Positions 36,116-42,599 of a stretch of DNA of 64,000 bases are shown here, in pieces (within the stretch, counting starts at the first letter, position 1; every line of letters starts with the position of its first letter). This DNA comes from Thainema sp966674685. Its GTDB lineage: Bacteria > Cyanobacteriota > Cyanobacteriia > Phormidesmidales > Phormidesmidaceae. The notes under the pieces are model-generated. The model was not told where the DNA came from. It saw only the letters and a program-made list of their open reading frames with translations, and did not search any database. The stretch spans positions 1 through 64,000 of the forward strand of contig CBKWJC010000002.1 in assembly GCA_966674685.1 (NCBI GenBank), in the 5' to 3' direction. The translations under genes and the position numbers were made by a program.

Positions 36116-36219
36116 AACTCACATCTTGTATCAAAATCCAGAAGAATTATGTTTCTGCCGCAATGCGGGGTAACATAACCGCTTCGGGTTCTCAAAAGAC
36201 AAGGTGCAAGATGTGAGTT
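36116..36219 (+). repeat. 104-bp palindromic element with 13-bp terminal inverted repeats
   Basis: The ends AACTCACATCTTG and CAAGATGTGAGTT are perfect inverted repeats. The middle carries a hairpin (ATTATGTT..ATAAC around CCGCAATGCGG) and a CTTCGGGTTCTCAAA block. An inverted relative lies at 37282-37383 and a shortened relative at 16084-16147. The element ends 32 bp before the epimerase start codon. Confidence 0.75.
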
Positions 36220-36251
36220 AATGCACTTTTATGAGAACAAGGAGAACACGG

Positions 36252-37256
36252 ATGCGGGTGCTAGTCACAGGAGCTGCTGGCTTCGTTGGATATTTTTTGT
36301 CCCAGCGTTTGCTGGCTGATGGGCACCAAGTTTACGGTGTTGACAATATTAATGACTATTATGATGTGCAGCTCAAGCACGATCGCCTCGCCAATCTGTC
36401 GGATAAGCCTGGATTCACGTTCCAGAAGCTCGATTTGGCCGATCAATCAGGCGTCTTAGGACTGTTTCAAGAACAGCAGTTCGACTGTGTGGTGAATTTA
36501 GCAGCCCAGGCTGGTGTGCGCTACTCGCTGGAAAATCCTTTTGCCTATTCCAACAGCAACTTAGTTGGTTTCGTCAATATTCTAGAAGGCTGTCGTCACA
36601 GCCAGGTTTCGCATTTGGTGTATGCCTCTTCCAGCTCAGTCTACGGTGCCAATAAGAAGGTTCCGTTTTCGGTAGAAGATAACGTTGACCATCCCGTTTC
36701 TCTCTATGCCGCGACCAAGAAGGCCAATGAGCTGATGGCGCATACCTACAGCCATCTGTATGGCCTACCAACAACTGGTCTGCGCTTCTTTACGGTGTAT
36801 GGCCCGATGGGCCGTCCGGATATGGCCTATTTCAAGTTTGTGCAGGCGATTGAGCAGGGTCGCCCAATCGATGTCTACAACTACGGCGACATGAAGCGCG
36901 ACTTCACCTATATCGACGACATTGTAGAAGGAATCGTGCGGGTAATGCACCACGTTCCCAAGGCTGATCCAGAAGGGGCAACTAAAGCACCGTACAAGGT
37001 TTACAACATCGGCAACAACAGCCCGGTGTCTCTGCTGCGCTTTATTGAAGTGATTGAAGAGTGCCTTGGCAAAAAAGCCGAAAAGAACCTGCTGCCCATG
37101 CAGCCCGGTGATGTGCCTACGACGTATGCTGACGTAACTGACTTGATGAACGACGTTGGCTTTAAGCCCGAAACACCAATCGAGGTTGGTATTCAGCGGT
37201 TTGTTGATTGGTATCGCGAATATTACAGCAAGGCAAAAACAGCCGTTGGTGTTTAG
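36252..37256 (+). CDS. NAD-dependent epimerase, UDP-glucuronate 4-epimerase type
   Basis: This extended SDR probably converts UDP-glucuronate to UDP-galacturonate for surface polysaccharides. The 334-residue protein begins MRVLVTGAAGFVGYFLSQRLL (NAD loop), has YGVDNINDYYDVQLKHDRL near 30-48, typical of this epimerase group, ASSSSVYG near 120 and the catalytic YAATKKANELMAH near 152-164. I chose the ATG at 36252 because GGAG sits 7 bases upstream; the frame opens at 36231. It is flanked on both sides by inverted copies of a palindromic element, and no other sugar gene is adjacent. Confidence 0.88.
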   Translation: MRVLVTGAAGFVGYFLSQRLLADGHQVYGVDNINDYYDVQLKHDRLANLSDKPGFTFQKLDLADQSGVLGLFQEQQFDCVVNLAAQAGVRYSLENPFAYSNSNLVGFVNILEGCRHSQVSHLVYASSSSVYGANKKVPFSVEDNVDHPVSLYAATKKANELMAHTYSHLYGLPTTGLRFFTVYGPMGRPDMAYFKFVQAIEQGRPIDVYNYGDMKRDFTYIDDIVEGIVRVMHHVPKADPEGATKAPYKVYNIGNNSPVSLLRFIEVIEECLGKKAEKNLLPMQPGDVPTTYADVTDLMNDVGFKPETPIEVGIQRFVDWYREYYSKAKTAVGV

Positions 37257-37281
37257 CATGACGTGCTAAAAGGGTGACTAA

Positions 37282-37383
37282 GCTCATATCTTGCACCCTG
37301 ACTTTGAGAACTCGAAGAGGTGATTATGACGTCGCATCGTGGCGTCATAATCACCTCTTCAGATTTTGGTACAAGATGTGAGT
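37282..37383 (-). repeat. Second palindromic element, inverted, after the epimerase gene
   Basis: Read on the minus strand it starts ACTCACATCTTGTACCAAAA and ends GGTGCAAGATATGAGC, matching the element at 36116-36219. Its centre is an 18-bp perfect stem (37314-37331 with 37343-37360) around an 11-base loop, starting GAAGAGGTGATTATGACG. It lies 25 bp after the epimerase stop and could also act as its terminator. Confidence 0.75.
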
Positions 37384-37399
37384 AAAGCCACCCCTTTGA

Positions 37400-37450
37400 G
37401 TTTTGATGGTTGATGTATCGTGCAATGCACGGCGCATTAACCATCAAAAC
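37400..37450. repeat. Covarying hairpin element, copy 1
   Basis: A 16-bp outer stem, GTTTTGATGGTTGATG with CATTAACCATCAAAAC (one G.T pair), surrounds an inner CGTGC/GCACG stem. The relative at 42446-42494 has the same layout and the same trailing CTTA. In the outer stem the A-T pair here is replaced there by C-G. The next 337 bp, to the Cys-rich gene, hold no gene that I can support; a TTTGTCA/TGACAAA pair lies near 37672. Confidence 0.7.
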
Positions 37451-37787
37451 TTATTTGGCAGCACTTACTGTTTTACAAAATCATAAAAATATAACCAATG
37501 AGACAGGGATGCTATTCCCTTATTACTCATGATCAAGATGGCGGAATGAAGAGAACAGTAGGATGACCAACCTCTAAGAAATTATCCGCTACGTCCTGAG
37601 ATAGATAATTCCCTCAATTTACCGAGCTATATTGTCATCAATAGCTTTCATCTTCAACTTGAGATTTGTTTGTCAATAAAAACTGACAAAAATATTGAGC
37701 TAAATCAATCCATTCTCAGACAAGTAAATGCACGATAAAAGTGTAAAACGCATCAAGATATGACCTTGAAAAAATTGAATTTGTCCC

Positions 37788-38180
37788 ATGAATTTTTATA
37801 TTGTTTCACAACAGTCCACACAAGGAGACAGTAGACAAAGCTGGCAGAATCAAGTTTCAACTCAAGCTTCTCCTCAGTCAACGCTGGCACCAGAAATAGA
37901 ACAACCTGCTGCTGGTTATGACATGTCGCTAGCTCTTTGGGGTTTGTCGGCTTGTGCTTTAGTCTTTTTTATGTCTCGAGTGTTTCGCTTTTTGGAGAAG
38001 GGGCAAAACAGATTTAAGAGTTTTTACGATTCTCGCACTGCTCCTTGCTCTAGGTGTCGCTTCTTTAGTAAGAATCCACATCTTAGATGTGCTGTTCATC
38101 CACAAATTGTTGATAAATTAGATGCAAAAAATTGTCCTGATTTTTGGCAGGATGATCAGGATAAATTCAAAAATAAGTAA
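37788..38180 (+). CDS. Membrane-anchored Cys-rich small protein
   Basis: The 130-residue protein has a polar, Gln/Ser-rich N-terminus, one membrane segment (MSLALWGLSACALVFFMSRVF, about 45-65) and a C-terminal Cys domain: CSRCRFFSKNPHLRCAVHP, then DAKNCPDFW. Four Cys and one His are spaced as for a small metal-binding fold. I recall this CRxF..NP.L.CAVHP pattern as a cyanobacterial conserved domain of unknown function. The ATG at 37788 lacks a clear ribosome site. No operon partner is evident. Confidence 0.65.
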   Translation: MNFYIVSQQSTQGDSRQSWQNQVSTQASPQSTLAPEIEQPAAGYDMSLALWGLSACALVFFMSRVFRFLEKGQNRFKSFYDSRTAPCSRCRFFSKNPHLRCAVHPQIVDKLDAKNCPDFWQDDQDKFKNK

Positions 38181-38254
38181 TTAAGAATAAACGCGTTCTC
38201 AAAGCATTCTAAGTGCACGGAATATTTTTGAGCAGGTTGTAAAACTCTGTCATA

Positions 38255-38279
38255 AGTAGCTACATACAAATAATACAGC
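38255..38279 (+). repeat. Possible half copy of the AAGTAG..TGCAT repeat
   Basis: TAAGTAGCTACATACAAATAATAC resembles the left end of the elements at 32550 and 62390, with a few changes. No right end is visible. It lies in the 336-bp spacer before the methyltransferase gene. Confidence 0.35.
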
Positions 38280-38321
38280 CACTTAGGGCATAGATTAATC
38301 AATCCGCAAACTGTAGGGATA

Positions 38322-38367
38322 GATTTTGCCGTCAACTCTATGACAAGGCGCAGATTGGTTGACTAAG
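38322..38367. repeat. Dispersed repeat, copy 2 (inverted relative to 17.8 kb)
   Basis: Read on the minus strand this segment starts TAGTCAACCAATCTGC and contains CTTGTCATAGAG, matching 17779-17820 at 36 of 42 positions by eye. It lies about 150 bp upstream of the methyltransferase gene. Confidence 0.55.
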
Positions 38368-38516
38368 CTTGCCCCTTGCATGTTGGACAGTTCTATTCAG
38401 TGATGAAAGGCTTTCGCTTCTACAGAAGTTAGACAAATTATGCTGAATCATGAGTGTTACAATCTGTAACACCTTTAGAATGTAATAGGAAGGTTCTCCT
38501 ACGGTCGGATTAAACT

Positions 38517-39161
38517 ATGCTGCTTCCGTCTGAACAACGCCAAAAACTCGATGAAACCGATGATGCGCTGTTTTATGAAGCGCCTCGCTTTGTTACCCAT
38601 GTGGATGAAGGGTTTATTCAGCAGTTAACGGATTTGTATCGCGATCGCATTTCGCCTAAGAGCCGCGTGCTGGATTTAATGAGCAGTTGGGTGTCTCATT
38701 TGCCCGAAGATGTAGAGTATGAGCACGTCGAGGGACACGGTCTGAATCAGAAAGAACTGGCTCGCAATCCGCAGCTTGATCACTTTTTTGTTCAGAACTT
38801 GAATGACAATCAGCAGTTGCCGTTCGCTGATTGCTCCTTTGATGCGGTGCTGATTGCGGTGTCGGTGCAGTATTTGCAGCAGCCGGAAGCGGTGTTTGCG
38901 GAAATATGCCGCGTTCTTAAACCCGGTGGTGTTGCGATTGTCAGCTTTTCCAACCGCATGTTTTATCAAAAGGCGATTCAGGCATGGCGCGATGGCTCGG
39001 ATCGCGATCGCATTGAACTCGTCAAACGCTACTTCCAATCGGTTCCTGAGTTTGGCTCACCGGAAGTGATGGCCAAAACGTCGGATTTACCTCCTATCCT
39101 GCAACTGCTGGGTGTGCCTGTCGGTGATCCGTTTTATGCGGTGATCGCCTATCGTAGTTAA
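38517..39161 (+). CDS. SAM-dependent methyltransferase-like protein
   Basis: The 214-residue protein has a class I methyltransferase fold: FADCSFDAVLIAVSVQYLQQP near 100-120 and ICRVLKPGGVAIVSFSNRMF near 127-147 are the motif IV-VI region. Motif I, normally G-rich (DxGxGxG), reads VLDLMSSWVSHLPEDV. SAM binding may therefore be altered, though relatives with this motif exist in cyanobacteria and plastids. The substrate is unknown. The BrnT-like gene starts 3 bp after its stop. Confidence 0.78.
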   Translation: MLLPSEQRQKLDETDDALFYEAPRFVTHVDEGFIQQLTDLYRDRISPKSRVLDLMSSWVSHLPEDVEYEHVEGHGLNQKELARNPQLDHFFVQNLNDNQQLPFADCSFDAVLIAVSVQYLQQPEAVFAEICRVLKPGGVAIVSFSNRMFYQKAIQAWRDGSDRDRIELVKRYFQSVPEFGSPEVMAKTSDLPPILQLLGVPVGDPFYAVIAYRS

Positions 39162-39163
39162 CT

Positions 39164-39448
39164 ATGAAAATCCGCAAGCTGATTTGGTCAAAAGACTGTT
39201 GCGATCGCATGAGTCAACATCGTGTGCGAACCGATGAACTGGAGGATGTTTGCTTTGGACGGTCTTTAACATTGCAAGCCAGAACCGAAGCCGACAATCC
39301 GATTTACTACACGCTAGGACAAACGCGCACGGGGCGGTATTTATTCTGTGTGGTGCTTCAGCTTGCCAATGGAAATGGCTATCCGATCATGGCGCGACGC
39401 ATGACCTCAAAAGAGCGGCGATACTATCAGCACTGGAAACAGTCATGA
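39164..39448 (+). CDS. BrnT-like small protein (putative toxin)
   Basis: The 94-residue protein has the BrnT/RelE-like pattern: short N-terminal IRKLIWSKDCCDRMSQHRV, a beta segment with YYTLGQTRTGRYLFCVVLQL, and the C-terminal ARRMTSKERRYYQHW. BrnT toxins are ribosome-dependent RNases neutralised by BrnA. The stop overlaps the start of the next gene by 4 nt. It follows the methyltransferase directly and may share its transcript. Relatives in cyanobacteria are often annotated as hypothetical, so toxicity is inferred. Confidence 0.6.
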   Translation: MKIRKLIWSKDCCDRMSQHRVRTDELEDVCFGRSLTLQARTEADNPIYYTLGQTRTGRYLFCVVLQLANGNGYPIMARRMTSKERRYYQHWKQS

Positions 39449-39702
39449 GCAATTTTGATCTGCCACCGCCCGAACTGATTCATCGGCTAGCTGAGTTTTG
39501 GGAAAATCACGATCTGGTCGATTTTGTTAGCGAAATGAAGCCGATTGTGGACGGCATTTTTGAGCGAGATACGATGATGATGATCTCACTAGATGTTGAG
39601 GAAGCTCAGCAGGTACAGGCGCTGGCGGCTCAGAAGGGCATTGATGAAGCGGAACTGATTCGAGCCTGGATTCAGGAAAACCTGCGCGAATATCGCGAAT
39701 AG
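39445..39702 (+). CDS. Small partner of the BrnT-like protein
   Basis: The 85-residue protein starts MSNFDLPPPELIHRLAEFW. Its C-terminus, MISLDVEEAQQVQALAAQKGIDEAELIRAWIQENL, resembles a ribbon-helix-helix segment. Such a fold would suit an antitoxin that binds DNA and the upstream toxin. The ATG at 39445 overlaps the toxin stop (ATGA), showing translational coupling. A longer open frame begins upstream at 39250 but only overlaps the toxin gene. Confidence 0.6.
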   Translation: MSNFDLPPPELIHRLAEFWENHDLVDFVSEMKPIVDGIFERDTMMMISLDVEEAQQVQALAAQKGIDEAELIRAWIQENLREYRE

Positions 39703-39715
39703 CAAAGAACCCAAG

Positions 39716-39758
39716 TTATTGTTTGCAAGGCAGGCGCAGCCTGCCTTGCAAACAATAA
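39716..39758. terminator. Strong hairpin between convergent genes
   Basis: A 20-bp perfect stem with a 3-base loop (GCA) has arms beginning TTATTGTTTGCAAGG. It lies 14 bp after the BrnT-partner stop and 50 bp before the stop of the PKHD-type hydroxylase gene, so it should stop transcription in both directions. Confidence 0.75.
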
Positions 39759-39807
39759 AAACTGGTTTCATAAGCGGACTTCGTATGAGCTGGTGAAAAA
39801 GTCGGTA

Positions 39808-40476
39808 CTACTCGCCCCATTTCCGCAGTAAATTGGAGTGCGTTTTGGTTAGCAGGTCGAACTCGTCGGTTTTGCCATCTTTTGCAAACAGCGATCGCCG
39901 CACGGTATCGATTTCAAATAAAATTTCTCGCTCCGCCGGATCACGAATCAGGCTAGTCACCCAGCCAACCACTACCCAGCGTTCACCTTCGGTCACGGGC
40001 TTGACCTCATGCAGCGTCGAAGAGGGATAGACAAATGCTGATCCTGCAGGCAGCTTGATCCGGCGTCCACCACTGACATCGTCGATTTCGAGTTCTCCGC
40101 CCTGATAGGTGTCCGGTGCGCTGAGAAACAGCGTAAACGATACGTCTGTCCGCAGATGCTGGTTGCCCCCCATATAAGCATTGTCCACATGGCTGCCGTA
40201 GGACATACCCGTTTCATAGCGGCTAAACCGGAGGGAGTGAATCGTTTTGGGACGAACCGCCATCTGAAATAGAGGATGATTGGCTAATGCTGAAGCCACC
40301 TTCTGCTGTAGTACCGCCGCTTGGGGGTCGCTGGCATTTAACTGCAAATTATTTTTGACTAGTTTGGCATTCCAGCCCGCTGTCGCTTTACCATCAATGA
40401 ATTCAGCCTTACTCAACTGCTCTAGAATCTCCTTAACTTCTGGTTGGCTGAGCACATTTGGAATCGTCAACATCAT
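39808..40476 (-). CDS. PKHD-type Fe(II)/2-oxoglutarate hydroxylase
   Basis: This protein resembles E. coli YbiX/PiuC, iron-regulated dioxygenases. The 222-residue sequence has the metal motif SHVDNAYMGG near 98-107, LELEIDDVSGGRRIKLPAGSAFVYPSSTLHEV-like core with the distal His, and TEGERWVVVGWVTS with the Arg that holds 2-oxoglutarate. An ATG one codon in (40473) is an alternative start. The substrate is unknown; relatives are linked to siderophore-type iron uptake, but no such gene is nearby. Confidence 0.88.
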   Translation of the reverse strand: MMLTIPNVLSQPEVKEILEQLSKAEFIDGKATAGWNAKLVKNNLQLNASDPQAAVLQQKVASALANHPLFQMAVRPKTIHSLRFSRYETGMSYGSHVDNAYMGGNQHLRTDVSFTLFLSAPDTYQGGELEIDDVSGGRRIKLPAGSAFVYPSSTLHEVKPVTEGERWVVVGWVTSLIRDPAEREILFEIDTVRRSLFAKDGKTDEFDLLTKTHSNLLRKWGE

Positions 40477-40565
40477 GGCAACTAGTCAATAAACTCTAAT
40501 AAGAATAATTATCAAGACTGCGATCGCAACCATCATCCTGCCATAAATCAGCCCTAAATCAACCC

Positions 40566-41804
40566 ATGCGGCACGAAATTACCCTTCAAAATCATCCGTT
40601 CCCGTTCCTGCTCTATCTGGAATGGAGCCTGCTGGGGTTAGCGGTTTTGGGCGAACTGTTACCGGAACCCGTGCCGCGACTGCGGCATCTGCTGCCGTCT
40701 GTGACCACGATTGGCTGCATTTTGGGATTCGGCCTGATGGGGTTGCGAATTCCAACTCGACCGCTGTGGCTGAAGCTGGGCTATACCGCTTTAGAGTTTG
40801 GGCTGATTTTGATCGTGACTATCGCTGGATTTCCTGGCCTGCGGCTGTTTCCGTTCTTGTACCTGATCTTAGTGATTCGCGGCTGCCTGATGTTTGAGCT
40901 GATGGGGCGACTGCTGGTCGCAGGTACGACTTACCTCACGTTCCTGGGCCTGCTGCTTTATCGACTGCAAACGTTGCGTCCTCTGCGCCGCCCGCCGCCC
41001 GGTGTCCCAGGAGTACGGGACAGCCAGTTCTTTCCCCATTTCATCGTCAATTTCAGCTTTAATCTTGCGGCCCTATTTGCGCTGGCGCTGGTCTTTGTGC
41101 TGTTACTCGTCAACGCCCTCCTGGCCGAACGCCGCAATCAAGAGCAACTGGTTGAAGCCAATCAGCAACTGCGCGACTATGCGCTGCGGGTGGAACATCT
41201 GGCAATGGAGCAAGAGCGATCGCGGATTGCCCGAGACATTCACGACTCACTGGGCCATTCTCTGACCGCATTAAACATTCAGCTTGAGGGGGCGCTCAAG
41301 CTCTGGCAGACCAATCCTGAAAAGGCGCAGCAGTTCCTGCGCGAATCAAAACAGCTTGGCTCAACGGCACTGCAAGAGGTGCGGCATTCGGTAGCGGCGC
41401 TGCGAACCAATCCGCTACAGGATAAAGGCTTGCGAGTTGCGATCGCAGAATTAGCTCAGGCCCATGCTCAAGCCACAGGTATCACTCCCGTACTGAATTT
41501 GGATGTACCCGATCCCCTAGCCATCGAGCTACAAACAGCAATCTATCGCATCACCCAAGAAGCGCTAACCAATATCGCCCGCCACGCGAACGCCGATCAG
41601 ATTACTATCCGTATTCAAGCCACACCTGCTGATGTGCAAATTGCGATCGCAGACAACGGCCAAGGGTTTCAGCCAGAACTCAACACGACGGGCTTTGGCC
41701 TCCAGGGGATGCGCGAACGAACGCTGGCCCTACATGGCGAGTTTCAGATTGAAAGCGCACCTGGACAGGGCTGCCGCATCACAGCCCGATTACCGCTTGT
41801 CTGA
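40566..41804 (+). CDS. Membrane sensor histidine kinase, NarL-type
   Basis: The 412-residue protein has an N-terminal membrane domain of about five segments (residues 10-190, including ALFALALVFVLLLVNALL), a short coiled coil, and a HisKA_3 phosphoacceptor RIARDIHDSLGHSLTALNIQ near 220-240. A HATPase domain follows with ITQEALTNIARHANA near 331, IADNGQGF near 362 and GFGLQGMRERT near 375. Kinases of this group act with NarL/LuxR-type response regulators, but none is adjacent. The signal sensed is unknown. Confidence 0.9.
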   Translation: MRHEITLQNHPFPFLLYLEWSLLGLAVLGELLPEPVPRLRHLLPSVTTIGCILGFGLMGLRIPTRPLWLKLGYTALEFGLILIVTIAGFPGLRLFPFLYLILVIRGCLMFELMGRLLVAGTTYLTFLGLLLYRLQTLRPLRRPPPGVPGVRDSQFFPHFIVNFSFNLAALFALALVFVLLLVNALLAERRNQEQLVEANQQLRDYALRVEHLAMEQERSRIARDIHDSLGHSLTALNIQLEGALKLWQTNPEKAQQFLRESKQLGSTALQEVRHSVAALRTNPLQDKGLRVAIAELAQAHAQATGITPVLNLDVPDPLAIELQTAIYRITQEALTNIARHANADQITIRIQATPADVQIAIADNGQGFQPELNTTGFGLQGMRERTLALHGEFQIESAPGQGCRITARLPLV

Positions 41805-41945
41805 TTCCAACGGACAAGAGCGAATAAATCGGGATTCCCGAAAACCATAGGTTTTGGCAATTTCGCTGGCATTCGTCACCGGATCACTGCCGCCCAAGTT
41901 GGAGTGAGGTTTAGAGTTGGTAGAGGAATTACGCTTGAGCTGCAT
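41790..41945 (-). CDS. Putative 51-residue protein
   Basis: An ATG at 41945 with GGAG 7 bases upstream opens a frame of 51 codons, too short to stand out in ordinary ORF lists. The product is polar: MQLKRNSSTNSKPHSNLGGS, then an ASEIAKTYGFRESRFIRSC segment that could form a helix. It begins 12 bp after the stop of the peptidoglycan-binding gene on the same strand, so it may be its operon partner. Its 3' end overlaps the kinase gene by 15 bp. I do not recognise the family. Confidence 0.45.
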   Translation of the reverse strand: MQLKRNSSTNSKPHSNLGGSDPVTNASEIAKTYGFRESRFIRSCPLESDKR

Positions 41946-41957
41946 AGTTAGGCTCCT

Positions 41958-42320
41958 TCAGCTACCGATTAATTCGTAGAACGGTTCTAATAGACGTGGG
42001 TCGGATCGTTGATGGGCATGAGTGGCAACAGTTGCCGTGAAAGGCTGAGGCTGTGGAGGTTCTGCCCAGAAGGTTAAGACGTACCAGATCCCTGCATCAA
42101 ACTGGCCAATTTCCGCTAGGCCAAAGTGCTTTTCGAGTCGTCGAATGGCCTGCTCGGTTTTCTCACCAAAGTAGCCATCGATTGAGCCAGTGTAAAAAGT
42201 AAGGTCTCGCAGAATGTATTGCAGGGTTCGAACGGATTGACCCTTATTCCCTAATTTTAGGAGCTGTGGCTTTAGCGTTTCAATTCGCTTCTTAAATTGT
42301 GATTTCATGATGGACGACAC
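41958..42320 (-). CDS. Peptidoglycan-binding domain protein
   Basis: The 120-residue protein carries a PG_binding_1-like repeat: LLKLGNKGQSVRTLQYILRDL, then GSIDGYFGEKTEQAIRRLEKHFGL. The order LG..G..V..LQ..L, then D..FG..T..A....Q, is the family hallmark and usually anchors proteins to the wall. No signal peptide or catalytic domain is seen, so the role is unclear. The start is GTG at 42320 or ATG at 42308; neither has a strong ribosome site. Confidence 0.72.
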   Translation of the reverse strand: MSSIMKSQFKKRIETLKPQLLKLGNKGQSVRTLQYILRDLTFYTGSIDGYFGEKTEQAIRRLEKHFGLAEIGQFDAGIWYVLTFWAEPPQPQPFTATVATHAHQRSDPRLLEPFYELIGS

Positions 42321-42445
42321 GTAGGGGGCTTACGTTAGTTCTAGTTTGGCTTTGGCTATAGAGAAGTACCACCGATGTATCCGGACTTATGCAGAACTTA
42401 AGACCTCAGTCAAAGTCAGTAGTCTGTCAACTTTGTTTTAATGGC

Positions 42446-42494
42446 TTTTGCTGGTTGATGTGCCGCGCAGGGCACGGCACATCAACCAGCAAAA
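42446..42494. repeat. Covarying hairpin element, copy 2
   Basis: A 20-bp perfect stem (42446-42465 with 42475-42494), beginning TTTTGCTGGTTGATGTGCCG, encloses a 9-base loop. It matches copy 1 at 37400-37450 in layout and sequence, with paired changes in the stem. It lies between divergent genes, so it is not an ordinary terminator for either. Confidence 0.7.
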
Positions 42495-42599
42495 CTTAGT
42501 TTACAGAGTAGTCAGCAGTGAGAAATTTCCTAAACTCTCGCTTCAGTAGTCTCTGAGAACTGCTTAAAATTAGGGCATTCTCTCACCTGTCCCCCCCAG

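Noticed and set aside
36765..37259. 164-codon minus-strand frame
   Set aside because: It lies entirely within the epimerase gene on the opposite strand and shows no family resemblance.
36116..37383. Insertion sequence or composite transposon
   Set aside because: Elements flank the epimerase gene, but no transposase frame exists; only non-autonomous elements can be claimed.
39250..39444. Upstream extension of the BrnT-partner frame
   Set aside because: It only overlaps the BrnT-like gene in another frame; the coupled ATG at 39445 is the sensible start.
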